Source: Candidatus Hydrogenedentota bacterium
GTDB taxonomy: Bacteria > Hydrogenedentota > Hydrogenedentia > Hydrogenedentales > SLHB01
Assembly: GCA_016209895.1 (NCBI GenBank)
Contig: JACQVH010000163.1
Coordinates: 1-55,822, forward strand
Length of the DNA stretch: 55,822 nucleotides
Direction: 5' to 3'
Shown here: positions 1-9,195 of the stretch, piece by piece
How the letters are laid out: every line of letters begins with the position of its first letter
Numbering within the stretch: the first letter of the stretch is position 1
Notes under the pieces: generated by a model
The model's input: only the letters and a program-made list of their open reading frames with translations
Database searches by the model: none
Told to the model about the DNA's origin: nothing
Program-made: the position numbers and the translations under genes

Positions 1-1
1 G

Positions 2-1720
2 GTCGTAGACGGCCAGTACCAGAAGTACATTGTCGAGTCCGGCGCCTACATCCGCGAGCATTTCTTCAACGTAGACCCCCGGCTGGCCAAGATCGTCAAG
101 AATCTTACCGATGAACAACTGCGGAAGTTGAAGCGCGGCGGTCATGATCCCGAGAAGGTCTACGCAGCCTATCATGCGGCCGTAAATCACAGAGGCGCAC
201 CGACCGTCATTCTCGCGAAAACTATCAAAGGCTACGGATTGGGCGAGAGCGGTGAAGGCAAGAATATTACCCACCAGCAGAAAAAACTGAATGAAGACGA
301 ATTGCGCGAGTTCCGTACCCGGTTCGGCATCCCGATTTCGGATGAAGACGTGGCCAACGCCCCGTTCTATCGGCCCCCGGAAGATAGCCCCGAAATGACT
401 TACCTGCGCCAGCGGCGTGAGTCGCTCGGCGGTTATGTCCCGTGCCGAAAGCCGAACTCCACTCCGCTGCCGATTCTGCCAGAGAGTCTCTTCGAGGAAT
501 TCTACGAAGGCACGCACGAGCGCGCGGTCTCCACGACTATGGTTTTCGTGCGAATCTTGTCCAAGCTGCTCCGCGACAAAGAAGTCGGCAAACTCGTCGT
601 ACCGATCGTTCCCGACGAGGCGCGGACCTTCGGCATGGAAGCGTTATTCCGCCAGGTCGGCATCTACGCGCATACCGGTCAACTCTACGAGCCGGTAGAC
701 TCCGATAGCCTCATCTACTACAAGGAGGCCAAAGACGGACAGATTCTCGAAGAAGGCATTACGGAAGCCGGCTCGATGGCGTCCTTCCTCGCGGCGGGCA
801 CCGCCTATTCCGTCCACGGTATCAATACCATCCCGTTCTTCATTTACTATTCGATGTTCGGGTTTCAGCGCATCGGCGACCTGATCTGGGCGGCGGGCGA
901 CATGCGATGCCGCGGGTTCCTCGTGGGCGGCACTTCGGGGCGCACGACCCTTGCCGGTGAAGGACTGCAGCACCAAGACGGGCACAGTCACCTCTTGGCC
1001 TACAGCGTTCCTAACTTGGTGGCGTATGACCCGGCCTTCGCCTATGAACTGGCGATCATCATTCGAGACGGCATCCGGCGGATGTACACGGACCAGGAGA
1101 ATGTCCTTTATTACCTGACGGTCGGAAACGAAAACTATCCGATGCCGCAGATGCCCGAAGACGCGAAGGACGGCATCTTGAAAGGGATGTACAAATTCCG
1201 TCAGTCCTCGCGTACGGACCTCAAACTCCGGGCCCAACTGCTGGGAAGCGGCGCGATCCTGAACGAGGCGCTCAAGGCGCAGACCTTGCTCGAGGAAAAG
1301 TATCAAATCGCATCCGACGTCTGGAGCGTCACGAGCTACAAAGAGCTTCGGCGTGACGCCTTGGAATGCGAACGCTGGAACACGCTGCACCCGCTGGACA
1401 AGCCCAAGATGCCTTACGTTACGCAATGTTTGCAGAATACCTCGGGCGTCTTGGTAGCGGCTTCCGACTATGTCAAGGCATTGCCGGACTCTATCAGCAA
1501 ATGGATGTCGCGCCCTCTCACTTCCCTCGGAACCGACGGCTTCGGTCGCAGCGAATCGCGAGCGGCGCTACGGGACTTTTTCGAAGTGGACGCACGTTTC
1601 ATTGCTTTGGCCGTCTTGCGTGCTCTGGCACGGGACGGCCAGATTCCGCCGGAGGCCGTGACCCAGGCGATGAAAGACCTGGACGTTACGCCGGACAAAC
1701 GAAACCCGATGACGAGTTAA
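2..1720 (+). CDS. aceE: Pyruvate dehydrogenase E1 component, homodimeric type (5' end missing)
   Basis: E1 decarboxylates pyruvate with thiamine diphosphate and passes the acetyl group to the lipoyl arm of E2. The reading frame is open from base 2, so the gene starts left of the window and only the C-terminal ~572 residues are visible. The first residues resemble the AceE stretch around DGQYQKYIVESGAYIREHFF; later blocks such as TTLAGEGLQHQDGHSH and the C-terminal SLGTDGFGRSESRAALRDFF are characteristic of the single-chain (alpha2) E1 family rather than the alpha2beta2 type. It is followed 34 bases later by aceF and then lpd, the normal PDH operon order. No frameshift or missing block is seen in the visible part. 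Identity is firm; only the start is unknown. Confidence 0.96.
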   Translation, partial: VVDGQYQKYIVESGAYIREHFFNVDPRLAKIVKNLTDEQLRKLKRGGHDPEKVYAAYHAAVNHRGAPTVILAKTIKGYGLGESGEGKNITHQQKKLNEDELREFRTRFGIPISDEDVANAPFYRPPEDSPEMTYLRQRRESLGGYVPCRKPNSTPLPILPESLFEEFYEGTHERAVSTTMVFVRILSKLLRDKEVGKLVVPIVPDEARTFGMEALFRQVGIYAHTGQLYEPVDSDSLIYYKEAKDGQILEEGITEAGSMASFLAAGTAYSVHGINTIPFFIYYSMFGFQRIGDLIWAAGDMRCRGFLVGGTSGRTTLAGEGLQHQDGHSHLLAYSVPNLVAYDPAFAYELAIIIRDGIRRMYTDQENVLYYLTVGNENYPMPQMPEDAKDGILKGMYKFRQSSRTDLKLRAQLLGSGAILNEALKAQTLLEEKYQIASDVWSVTSYKELRRDALECERWNTLHPLDKPKMPYVTQCLQNTSGVLVAASDYVKALPDSISKWMSRPLTSLGTDGFGRSESRAALRDFFEVDARFIALAVLRALARDGQIPPEAVTQAMKDLDVTPDKRNPMTS

Positions 1721-1754
1721 CGGAATCGGACGTTCTAGGGGCTAGGACCATCAG

Positions 1755-3131
1755 ATGGCGAGTGAATTTGCTCTACCCGAACTGGGCGAGAACATCACCA
1801 CCGGTAACGTCACGAAGATCATGGTCTCGGTAGGAGACCAAGTTTCGGTTGACCAACCGGTAGTCGAGATTGAGACCGATAAGGCGGTGCTCGAGGTGCC
1901 GTCTTCCGTCAGTGGAACGGTCACGCAAGTGAAAGTCAAAGTAGGCGACGTGATCCGCGTCGGCGACGTCGTGTTCGCAGTTTCGAACGATGCGGCTGCG
2001 ACCGTTCCCGAATCTACTCCTGCTAAGAAGCCGTCCGTTGCCAAAGCGCCCCGAGTCGAGACGACCCCCGCGTCGGAACCAGCCGCGAAACCAGCCAAAC
2101 CGGAAGTGGCAGAGAAGCGACCGTCGCCGCCTCAAGGCGAACCGACGATGGCGCCGGAGCCCCACCCCCCCGCCGAACCGGCGCCCGGCAAGATCGAGCC
2201 ATTTCCACCCGCGCGTCCCGCCCGCGAGACTGCCCCGGCATCCCCAAGCGTGCGGCGCCTGGCCCGAGAAATCGGCGTAGATATCCACGAGGTAAACGGC
2301 ACGGGCCCAGGTGGGCGCGTGACGGAAGAGGATGTCAAGGTTTTTGCCCGCCAGGCGAACGTAGACGTCCGGGGCGTCTCGTCGCAAGTTCGGCTCCCGC
2401 AATACACGATGCCCGACTTCGGTCGGTGGGGAGACGTCGAACGGCTCCCAATGAGCAGCGTGCGCCGGCGCACGGCGGAACATATGACGCTGTCATGGGC
2501 GACGATCCCTCACGTCACGCAATTCGATAAGGCGGATATCACCGAACTCGAAAAGCTCCGGGCCCAATTCGGCAGGCGCGTTGAGGCCAAGGGCGGCAAG
2601 CTGACCGTTACGGCAGTCATGCTTAAAGTGCTGGCTTCCGCGCTGAAGAATTTCCCGCAGTTCAACGCCAGCGTGGACGTCGAGAACAATCAAATCATCT
2701 ACAAGAAGTTTTACAACATCGGCGTTGCCGTAGACACCGACCGCGGCCTGCTGGTGCCGGTAATTCGCGACGTGGACAAGAAAAACATCGTGGACCTCGC
2801 GATCGAGCTGAGCCAACTGGCGGACCGGGCGCGCAACCGCAAGACGACGTTGGAAGAGATGCAAGGCGGCACCTTTACGGTGACGAATCTCGGCGGTATC
2901 GGCGGCACCGGATTCACGCCGATCATCAACTCGCCGGAAGTAGCGGTGCTGGGCATTGCGCGGGGGCGTGTCGAACCCGTTTTCGTCAACGGGCATTTCG
3001 AACCCCGCACGTTGTTGCCCCTGGTCGTCTCGTACGATCATCGGGTGATTGACGGGGCGGACGCCGCCCGTTTCCTGAAATGGGTGGTGGAAGTGATCGA
3101 GCAGCCGTTCCTGCTATTTCTCGAGGGATGA
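1755..3131 (+). CDS. aceF: Dihydrolipoamide acetyltransferase, PDH E2
   Basis: This is the acetyl-carrying core of pyruvate dehydrogenase; it transfers acetyl groups from the lipoyl arm to CoA. At 458 residues it holds one N-terminal lipoyl domain (about 1-78, lipoyl lysine K43 in ETDKAVLEVP), a long Pro/Ala/Glu-rich linker (about 80-160), an E3/E1-binding domain (about 163-200, SVRRLAREIGVDIHEV) and the catalytic acyltransferase domain (about 235-458) ending with the active-site motif DHRVIDGADAARF. The ATG follows an AGG-containing leader and starts in the first lipoyl beta strand (EFALPELGENI), as expected. It lies between aceE and lpd on the same strand. One lipoyl domain is at the low end of the one-to-three range known for AceF. 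Confidence 0.96.
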   Translation: MASEFALPELGENITTGNVTKIMVSVGDQVSVDQPVVEIETDKAVLEVPSSVSGTVTQVKVKVGDVIRVGDVVFAVSNDAAATVPESTPAKKPSVAKAPRVETTPASEPAAKPAKPEVAEKRPSPPQGEPTMAPEPHPPAEPAPGKIEPFPPARPARETAPASPSVRRLAREIGVDIHEVNGTGPGGRVTEEDVKVFARQANVDVRGVSSQVRLPQYTMPDFGRWGDVERLPMSSVRRRTAEHMTLSWATIPHVTQFDKADITELEKLRAQFGRRVEAKGGKLTVTAVMLKVLASALKNFPQFNASVDVENNQIIYKKFYNIGVAVDTDRGLLVPVIRDVDKKNIVDLAIELSQLADRARNRKTTLEEMQGGTFTVTNLGGIGGTGFTPIINSPEVAVLGIARGRVEPVFVNGHFEPRTLLPLVVSYDHRVIDGADAARFLKWVVEVIEQPFLLFLEG

Positions 3132-3188
3132 TCGCGCGCCGCGCCAGCGCTCGGCGCCGGCGGCCAATTAGATCGGTTGGGGATTTGG

Positions 3189-4616
3189 ATGGAGAATGAT
3201 CAGAACAGTACGCATGTAGCTGTAATCGGCGCAGGACCGGGCGGGTATGCCGCGGCGTTCATGGCGGCGGACCTTGGAATGAAAGTGAGTCTCATTGATA
3301 CTGAGCCGAATCCGGGCGGCGTTTGCTTGTACCGGGGTTGCATCCCATCCAAAGCCCTGCTGCACGTCGCCAAGGTGCTGACGGACGCGCGAGAAGCCAA
3401 GGAATGGGGCATCACCTTTGCGGAACCCAAGATTGACCTCGAGCTATTGCGCAACGGCAAAGACTCGGTCGTTCAGAAGATGACCGACGGGTTGGGCCAA
3501 CTCTGCAAAGCGCGCGGCGTATCGTTTATTCGCGGACGCGCAAGCTTCATGGATTCGACCACGCTACAGATTACTTCGGACCGAGGCAAGGAACGGACAC
3601 TCCAGTGCGATTTTACGATCCTGGCCCCCGGTTCACGACCGGCCACCTTGCCGGACGTGTATCTGGAATCGCCGCGGCTGATGAACTCGACCGCCGCGCT
3701 GCAACTGAACGATATTCCCAAGAACATGTTGATCGTGGGCGGCGGATACATCGGGCTTGAACTCGGTATCGTCTACGCCAGCCTCCGTACGCAGGTCACC
3801 GTCGTGGAGATGACTCCGAGTCTCTTGCCGGGCACCGACTCCGACCTCGTGAAGATTCTCGCCAAACGCGTGCAAACCATGATCCACGCCATCCTCCTGA
3901 ACACGAAAGTTGTGGACATGAAAGAGGTCAAGGGCGGTATCCGTGTGAAGTTCGAAGGACCGGGCCTCAAGACCCCGGAGCAGAACTTCGAGAAAGTGCT
4001 CGTATGCGTCGGACGCAAACCGAACTCCAGTGGACTGAGTCTAAACAGCACGAAAGTGGAGGTGGATAAACACGGTTTTGTCAAAGTGGACGAACAGCGG
4101 CGCACCACGGACCCGAAGATATTCGCCATCGGCGACGTCGCCGGCGGGCCGTTATTGGCACACAAAGCCACCCATGAAGGTCGGGTGGCGGCGGAAGTTA
4201 TCGCGGGCCACAAGGTGGCATTCGAACCGCGCGCCATCCCCGCCGTGGTGTTCACCGATCCCGAAGTGGCTTGGTGCGGACTCACCGAATCCCAGGCCCG
4301 GCAGGAAGGCCGCACGGTGAAGGTGGCGCGTTTCCCCTGGGGCGCCTCCGGACGGGCCTCCACCCTGCACCGCAGCGATGGCATGACCAAGATTATTACC
4401 AACCCAGAGACCGATCAGGTGCTGGGCGTGGGCATCGTGGGTCCCGGCGCGGGTGAACTCATCTCGGAAGGCGCACTGGCGATCGAGATGGGTGCATCGG
4501 CCGGCGACGTGCGCTTGACCATTCATCCGCACCCCACGCTGGGGGAGACCATTATGGAATCGGCGGAAATGATCTTCGGCCACAGCACGCACGTCTACCG
4601 ACCGAAAAGGGATTAG
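3189..4616 (+). CDS. lpd: Dihydrolipoyl dehydrogenase, PDH E3
   Basis: This FAD flavoenzyme reoxidises dihydrolipoamide and passes electrons to NAD+. Visible are the N-terminal FAD fold (VAVIGAGPGGYAAA), the redox disulfide in GGVCLYRGCIPSK (C46 and C51), the NAD-binding motif GGGYIGLELG near residue 185, the second FAD contact AIGDVAGGPLLAHKA, and the C-terminal His-Glu active site in HPHPTLGETIMES. The frame is also open from a TTG 12 bases upstream, but ATG 3189 has the GGGG Shine-Dalgarno at good spacing and leaves the normal short N-terminus. Length, 475 residues, is typical. CLYRGC is a variant of the commoner CLNVGC but keeps both cysteines and their spacing. It is the third gene of the PDH operon. 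Confidence 0.95.
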   Translation: MENDQNSTHVAVIGAGPGGYAAAFMAADLGMKVSLIDTEPNPGGVCLYRGCIPSKALLHVAKVLTDAREAKEWGITFAEPKIDLELLRNGKDSVVQKMTDGLGQLCKARGVSFIRGRASFMDSTTLQITSDRGKERTLQCDFTILAPGSRPATLPDVYLESPRLMNSTAALQLNDIPKNMLIVGGGYIGLELGIVYASLRTQVTVVEMTPSLLPGTDSDLVKILAKRVQTMIHAILLNTKVVDMKEVKGGIRVKFEGPGLKTPEQNFEKVLVCVGRKPNSSGLSLNSTKVEVDKHGFVKVDEQRRTTDPKIFAIGDVAGGPLLAHKATHEGRVAAEVIAGHKVAFEPRAIPAVVFTDPEVAWCGLTESQARQEGRTVKVARFPWGASGRASTLHRSDGMTKIITNPETDQVLGVGIVGPGAGELISEGALAIEMGASAGDVRLTIHPHPTLGETIMESAEMIFGHSTHVYRPKRD

Positions 4617-4643
4617 GGTTTTCGATTTCTGGACGGGATCATC

Positions 4644-6062
4644 TTGGCCAAGAACGAATCCAGAGCGCTTCGGGTCGGTTTCGCCGTCCGGTGCATCACG
4701 CCGCCGGTGGGCAAGGAGATTCCGGGACTGCTTGAACGCCGGTTCGCTACCGGCACGAATGATGACCTTTTCGCACGCGCGGTCGTCTTGTCGGACGGAC
4801 CCCGCCGGGTTGCATTGGTCCAGGTGGACAGTCTGGTGGTTCCGACCAGCGTCGTGGCTGCGGCCCGCAAAGCGGCCCGACATCATTGTGGAGTTTGTGG
4901 TCAGAATTGTTTGATTGCCGCCACTCACACCCACTCCGGCGGCCCCATCTTCGACGGCTTCCTTTCCGAACACGACCCCGACTACGAATCCTTCCTCGCG
5001 TCGCAGATCGCTTTGGCGATTTCCGAAGCCGATGCCGACAGTCGTCCGGCGCAGGCGGGAATTGCGACGAGCCGAGCGGAAGGGGTCGCATTCAATCGCC
5101 GGTTCATAATGAAAGACGGCTCCCAGCGCACGCATCCCGGGAAACTGCATCCGGACATCGTGCGGTCAGCGGGTCCCGCTGACCCGACGGTCACCGTAGT
5201 GGGTTTTCGCGACCCGCAATGCAACGAACCGTTCGGGTGCATCGTAAACTTCGCTTGCCATGCGACTCACATGAATGGCCTGCGGTACAGCGCTGACTAT
5301 CCGAGGTGGATCGTGGATACGCTGCAACGCGTCCATGGACCGGACTTCGGAGTGGTCTTCTTGAACGGCGCCTGCGCGGACGTGACGCAAGTGGATAACC
5401 TCAGTGACCGCCCGGTCGAGTTGGGACCATACTGGTGTGCGCGCACGGGTCGCGCCGCGGGCGCGGCGGCACTCCAGGCGCTCGCGGTGATGCCGTACCG
5501 AAAGAAAACCGCGCTCGGCTCGACTTCCGCGAACGTCATGGTTGGCGTACGCCGAAACAGCGCGGCGGCAATCGCGGAAGCGCGAAGGATTGTGGCGAAG
5601 AATACTGCAGATTCACCGAACCCCGAAACGATTTTCGCCCGAGAACTGCTGCACGTCGAGCGATTCCGAAAAACGGCGCCCAAGGTCAACCTGGAAATTC
5701 AGACGCTGCACATTGGAGACGCGCTTTTCTGGTCGGTGCCGGGCGAACTCTTCCAGGCCTTGGCGCTCGAAGTACGGGACCTATCGCCATTCCCGTATAC
5801 CTGTTGCGTCGAATTGGCCAATGGCTACGCCGGCTACATCTGCACACGGGATGCTTACTCGGGCGGAGGCTATGAAGTCCGTCCCGCCCGGAGCAGTTTC
5901 CTGGCCGAAGATACCGGCAAACGAATGGTCAAGGCGGCCCGTACGCTCATCAAAAAGCTGCCAAAGCCGAATGCTGCGTCAAACCTCCTCTGGGACAGCG
6001 CGCACGAATCCGGCAGCGACGATGCCAACCTCTTCCAATTAAGCGCCAAACGTAAGAAATAG
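4644..6062 (+). CDS. Neutral/alkaline non-lysosomal ceramidase N-terminal domain protein
   Basis: A 472-residue protein resembling the N-terminal domain of neutral ceramidases. Support is the opening RVGFAVRCITPPVGKEIPG, the metal-ligand-type motif ATHTHSGG near residue 95, and later NFACHATHMNG and VFLNGACADVTQ, which match the ordered histidine blocks of the family. Many bacteria, especially planctomycete-like ones, carry short relatives like this with unknown substrates, so ceramide hydrolysis is not assumed. No signal peptide is visible, so it may be cytoplasmic. The start is a TTG with GGACGGGA just upstream. It begins 27 bases after lpd on the same strand and may be transcribed with the PDH operon, although a functional link is not obvious. 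Confidence 0.82.
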   Translation: MAKNESRALRVGFAVRCITPPVGKEIPGLLERRFATGTNDDLFARAVVLSDGPRRVALVQVDSLVVPTSVVAAARKAARHHCGVCGQNCLIAATHTHSGGPIFDGFLSEHDPDYESFLASQIALAISEADADSRPAQAGIATSRAEGVAFNRRFIMKDGSQRTHPGKLHPDIVRSAGPADPTVTVVGFRDPQCNEPFGCIVNFACHATHMNGLRYSADYPRWIVDTLQRVHGPDFGVVFLNGACADVTQVDNLSDRPVELGPYWCARTGRAAGAAALQALAVMPYRKKTALGSTSANVMVGVRRNSAAAIAEARRIVAKNTADSPNPETIFARELLHVERFRKTAPKVNLEIQTLHIGDALFWSVPGELFQALALEVRDLSPFPYTCCVELANGYAGYICTRDAYSGGGYEVRPARSSFLAEDTGKRMVKAARTLIKKLPKPNAASNLLWDSAHESGSDDANLFQLSAKRKK

Positions 6063-6138
6063 ACTGGCGGACCGATAGTCCCGCCCGCACGGCACGCCCT
6101 ACCGCCTACCGTCTCCAGTCTGCAGTCTCAGTCCAAAG

Positions 6139-6168
6139 TTGCGCCGCTCGGCCTAAACGGGGTATACT
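6139..6168 (+). promoter_or_regulatory. Probable sigma70-type promoter for yicC-gmk-rpoZ-coaBC
   Basis: A TATACT box (6163-6168) lies 18 bases after TTGCGC (6139-6144), about 55 bases before the yicC start. The -10 is five of six to consensus and the -35 only three of six. It sits in the only sizeable gap before a co-directional four-gene block. Confidence 0.5.
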
Positions 6169-6221
6169 CTATGTTTTGTGCCATAGACCATTGATAGAGT
6201 TGGAGTTAAAGTGGGCGTCAT

Positions 6222-7100
6222 ATGCCGCGTAGCATGACCGGCTTCGGAAAGGCCAGTTGCGACCTGAACGGGACCGCCCTTTCCGTCGAGCTATGCGCGG
6301 TGAATCACCGCTATCTGGATTGTTACTGCCGCATACCGACCGCCTGGATGGGCCTGGAACCCGTCATCAAGCAGACTATTCGCGAGCGTATTTCCCGTGG
6401 AAAGATTTCAGTGTCCATTAATCGCCGTCGGCCGCAGACCACGGACGAGGTGGTTCATTTCGACCGCACGCTCGCGCAGCAGTACATCGAAGCTTCGAGG
6501 GAATTGGCTCAAATGTTGGGCACGTACGAGACGCTTTCACTCAATATACTCGCCCAGATGGAAGGCGTCTTGTACCAAGAGGAACCCGAAGCGGACCTTG
6601 ACGGCGTGAGCTCCGTAGTGGTCAAGGTGTTGGGCGAGGCGATCACACAGTTGAATACCATGCGCGTCAGCGAAGGCTCGGCGCTGTGTGAAGACTTGCG
6701 CCAGCGGGTAGCTGTCGTCCGCGAAGCGCTGGCGACGGTCGAGGAACGACTGCCGTTGCTCAATCAGGCTTACGAGGAACGGCTCCGGAGTCGGATCAAC
6801 GAGTTGAAGAGCGAATTGACCATGAGCGAGGACCGCGTGGCCATCGAGGTGGCGCTCCTCGCCGACAAAGGTGACGTGACCGAAGAAGTGGTGCGCTTGA
6901 AGACCCACCTGGACCATATGCTGGAACTGCTGGAGTCTGAGGAACCGGTGGGCCGGCGGCTGGATTTCCTGATCCAGGAGGTGCAGCGCGAAATCAATAC
7001 GCTCGGGGTCAAGACCCGAGACGGCGACGTTACGAAAGAAGTATTGCGGATGAAGTCGGAGCTCGAAAAAATCCGCGAACAGATTCAGAACATTGAATGA
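6222..7100 (+). CDS. yicC: YicC family endoribonuclease
   Basis: YicC proteins are conserved bacterial endoribonucleases implicated in small-RNA turnover. The 292-residue protein begins with the family signature SMTGFGKASC, has the middle region around SLNILAQMEGVL, and ends with the highly conserved tail LDFLIQEVQREINTLGVK through REQIQNIE. The ATG at 6222 gives the usual N-terminus, although the sequence just upstream (gggcgtcat) offers only a weak Shine-Dalgarno. It heads the block yicC-gmk-rpoZ-coaBC, an order conserved in many bacteria; gmk follows after 9 bases, so translation is probably coupled. Confidence 0.93.
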   Translation: MPRSMTGFGKASCDLNGTALSVELCAVNHRYLDCYCRIPTAWMGLEPVIKQTIRERISRGKISVSINRRRPQTTDEVVHFDRTLAQQYIEASRELAQMLGTYETLSLNILAQMEGVLYQEEPEADLDGVSSVVVKVLGEAITQLNTMRVSEGSALCEDLRQRVAVVREALATVEERLPLLNQAYEERLRSRINELKSELTMSEDRVAIEVALLADKGDVTEEVVRLKTHLDHMLELLESEEPVGRRLDFLIQEVQREINTLGVKTRDGDVTKEVLRMKSELEKIREQIQNIE

Positions 7101-7109
7101 GGCAAGCCG

Positions 7110-7685
7110 GTGGCCAGACGGGGAACTTTATTTGTGGTGTCAGCGCCCTCCGGGGCGGGAAAACATACCATCCTGAGGCAGGTATTGGCGCACGACCCCG
7201 ACTTAGCCCAGGCGATCACCGCCACGACCCGTCCGCCCCGGCGCAGTGAAATGCCCGGGAAAGATTACTACTTCCTGGACCGAAACGAATTCCAGGAGAA
7301 GGTGCGGTGTGGGTATTTCGCCGAGTGGGCGGAAGTGCATGGAAACCTCTACGGAACGCCGGCCTCGGAACTGACGCGGCTGCTGAACTCCGGAAGAGAC
7401 GTTCTCTTGCAGGTGGACGTACAAGGAATGCGCAACCTCCGCCAAGGCGGGCATGCCTTGGTTTCGATTTTTATTATGCCGCCGTCGTTGGACGAATTGG
7501 AGCGGCGGCTGCAACGGCGCGGCGCCGATTCCGCCGAGACCATCGCGCTTCGGGTACGTAATGCCCGTGACGAGATGCTGGCGCGTGATGCCTATGACCA
7601 CGTCATCGTCAACGAAGACCTGGACCGGGCCGTGAAGGAGTTCGAGGCCTTGGTGAGCAAGTACCGGTTGGAAACCGTAAGTTAG
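7110..7685 (+). CDS. gmk: Guanylate kinase
   Basis: Phosphorylates GMP to GDP with ATP, linking guaBA-derived GMP to GTP and dGTP synthesis. The 191-residue protein has the P-loop SAPSGAGKHT (residues 11-20), the GMP-binding TTRPPRRSE and KDYYFLDRNEF segments, the VDVQGMRNLR block and the lid region RLQRRGADSAETIALR. The start is GTG, directly after yicC. The residue after the P-loop lysine is His (H19), where Ser, Thr or Gly is usual; the rest of the site is intact. Length is slightly under the usual 200-210. It belongs to the yicC-gmk-rpoZ-coaBC block. Confidence 0.94.
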   Translation: MARRGTLFVVSAPSGAGKHTILRQVLAHDPDLAQAITATTRPPRRSEMPGKDYYFLDRNEFQEKVRCGYFAEWAEVHGNLYGTPASELTRLLNSGRDVLLQVDVQGMRNLRQGGHALVSIFIMPPSLDELERRLQRRGADSAETIALRVRNARDEMLARDAYDHVIVNEDLDRAVKEFEALVSKYRLETVS

Positions 7686-7709
7686 CAAAGAGTATAGGAG
7701 CAAGTCTGG

Positions 7710-7940
7710 ATGGAGCGAATGGAAAGAATCTCGATTGAGGACTTCGACAAGAAGGTGGACAGCCTTTATCGTCTGGTGCTGCTCGGCGCGCGCCGCGCCG
7801 GCCAACTGGCCAAACCGGACTCGCGGTCGCTGGTTCCGGCTAAGTCCAAGAAACCTACCATAGTCGCCCTGCAAGAGATTCTGGGCGGGAAAGTAACGTA
7901 TAAGACAGGTGTGGGCGATGAGGAGGATTTGGTCGGATAA
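7710..7940 (+). CDS. rpoZ: DNA-directed RNA polymerase omega subunit
   Basis: A 76-residue omega subunit, which helps fold and stabilise the beta-prime subunit of RNA polymerase. Recognised by the conserved early segment YRLVLLGARRAGQLAK (family form: RFxLVxxAAxRARQL), the following KKPTIVALQEILGGKV (family form: KPxxIALxEIxxGKI) and by position between gmk and coaBC. The ATG is preceded by AGGAG. The coding end overlaps the coaBC start by 23 bases. Confidence 0.9.
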   Translation: MERMERISIEDFDKKVDSLYRLVLLGARRAGQLAKPDSRSLVPAKSKKPTIVALQEILGGKVTYKTGVGDEEDLVG

Positions 7941-9174
7941 GTGCATCGTGCTCGGCGTGACCGGCTCGATCGCCGCATACAAGGCGTGCGATTTGGCCTC
8001 GCGTCTCGTCGAGTTGGGCGCGGAAGTGGTACCCGTTCTCACCAAGTCGGCGCGGGAATTCGTGGGCGCCGCAAGTTTTGAAGCGATCACGGGACAACGG
8101 GCCATCACCGAGATGTTCGAGCCCGTGCAGAATCCCGCGATTGAACACATCGCCCTGGCCACGCGCGCAAGCCTCTTCATCATCGCGCCCGCCACGGCCA
8201 ACATCATCGCCAAGGCCGCCCACGGCATCGCCGACGACTGGCTGAGCACGACGCTGCTGGCCACGCGCGCGCCCATCCTCTTCGCGCCCGCGATGAATTC
8301 GAACATGTACTCGCACCCGGCGACCATCGCGAATATCGAGTTGCTCAAGTCGCGCGGATGTCATTTCGTGGGACCCGAAAGCGGACGTCTGGCCTGCAAG
8401 ACTATCGGCCCGGGCCGGCTGATTGACGTTCAAGCCATCATCGAAGCGGCTACCCCGCTCGTCTCCGGCAACCACGAACTGGCCGGGAAACGCGTGCTCA
8501 TCACCAGCGGAGGTACACGGGAGCCCGTGGACCCCGTGCGATTCCTCGGGAACCGGTCTTCCGGCCGGATGGGTCGAGCCTTGGCCTTGGCGGCCCTGGC
8601 GCGTGGTGCAGAGGTAACGGTCATCACCGGACCCGCCCACGTAGCCCCGCCCTATGGTGCGCGTGTCGTCGAAGTGGAAACCGCCGCGGAAATGGCCGAA
8701 GCCGTGGCCAAACATGCCCCGAAGGCAGACGTTGTCATCGCGGCCGCGGCCGTCGCGGACTATCGAGTCAAAGCACCCTCAGTCCAAAAACGCAAGCGCG
8801 ACGGAGCGCCCGTCACCCTGGATTTGATTGAGAATCCGGACATTCTCGCCGCCTTGGGTAAGTCGCGACGAAAAGGAAGGATTCTCGTCGGGTTCGCCGC
8901 CGAAACCGAACGGCTGCTCGAAAACGCGCGCGCCAAGCTGCAAAAGAAGAACCTGGACCTCATCGTCGCCAATCAAGTCAGTGTTGCGGATTCCGGCTTC
9001 GAGGTGGACACCGTCAAAGGCGCCATCCTCGACCGCGCCGGCCCAAACGAAGAGTTCCCGCTCTGCGCCAAAGAGGAATTCGCCGAACGGCTGATGGAGC
9101 GAATCGTGGCGCTGGCCAATGCGGAATCGGATTCTTCCGGAATCGGTCGGGCCAACTTCGTACCCGGGGGCTGA
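7918..9174 (+). CDS. coaBC: Bifunctional phosphopantothenoylcysteine decarboxylase/phosphopantothenate-cysteine ligase
   Basis: Carries out two steps of coenzyme A synthesis: cysteine ligation to phosphopantothenate (CoaB) and decarboxylation (CoaC). The FMN-dependent CoaC half (about 1-185) shows GVTGSIAAYKACDLASRLVE, the active-site histidine in IEHIALATRA, PAMNSNMY, and the cysteine in SGRLACKT. The CoaB half (about 190-415) shows VLITSGGTREPVDPVRFLGN, RSSGRMGRALA and the IENPDILAALG block. ATG 7918 with AGGTG upstream is preferred over the in-frame GTG at 7909; either overlaps rpoZ. The final ~20 residues are less conserved. Its stop faces the xerD stop only 21 bases away. Confidence 0.94.
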   Translation: MRRIWSDKCIVLGVTGSIAAYKACDLASRLVELGAEVVPVLTKSAREFVGAASFEAITGQRAITEMFEPVQNPAIEHIALATRASLFIIAPATANIIAKAAHGIADDWLSTTLLATRAPILFAPAMNSNMYSHPATIANIELLKSRGCHFVGPESGRLACKTIGPGRLIDVQAIIEAATPLVSGNHELAGKRVLITSGGTREPVDPVRFLGNRSSGRMGRALALAALARGAEVTVITGPAHVAPPYGARVVEVETAAEMAEAVAKHAPKADVVIAAAAVADYRVKAPSVQKRKRDGAPVTLDLIENPDILAALGKSRRKGRILVGFAAETERLLENARAKLQKKNLDLIVANQVSVADSGFEVDTVKGAILDRAGPNEEFPLCAKEEFAERLMERIVALANAESDSSGIGRANFVPGG

Positions 9175-9195
9175 AGCTCGAACAACGAAAAGTTC

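Noticed and set aside
644-1426. A 260-codon open frame antisense to aceE
   Set aside because: Shadow of the conserved aceE coding sequence; no ribosome binding site or domain.
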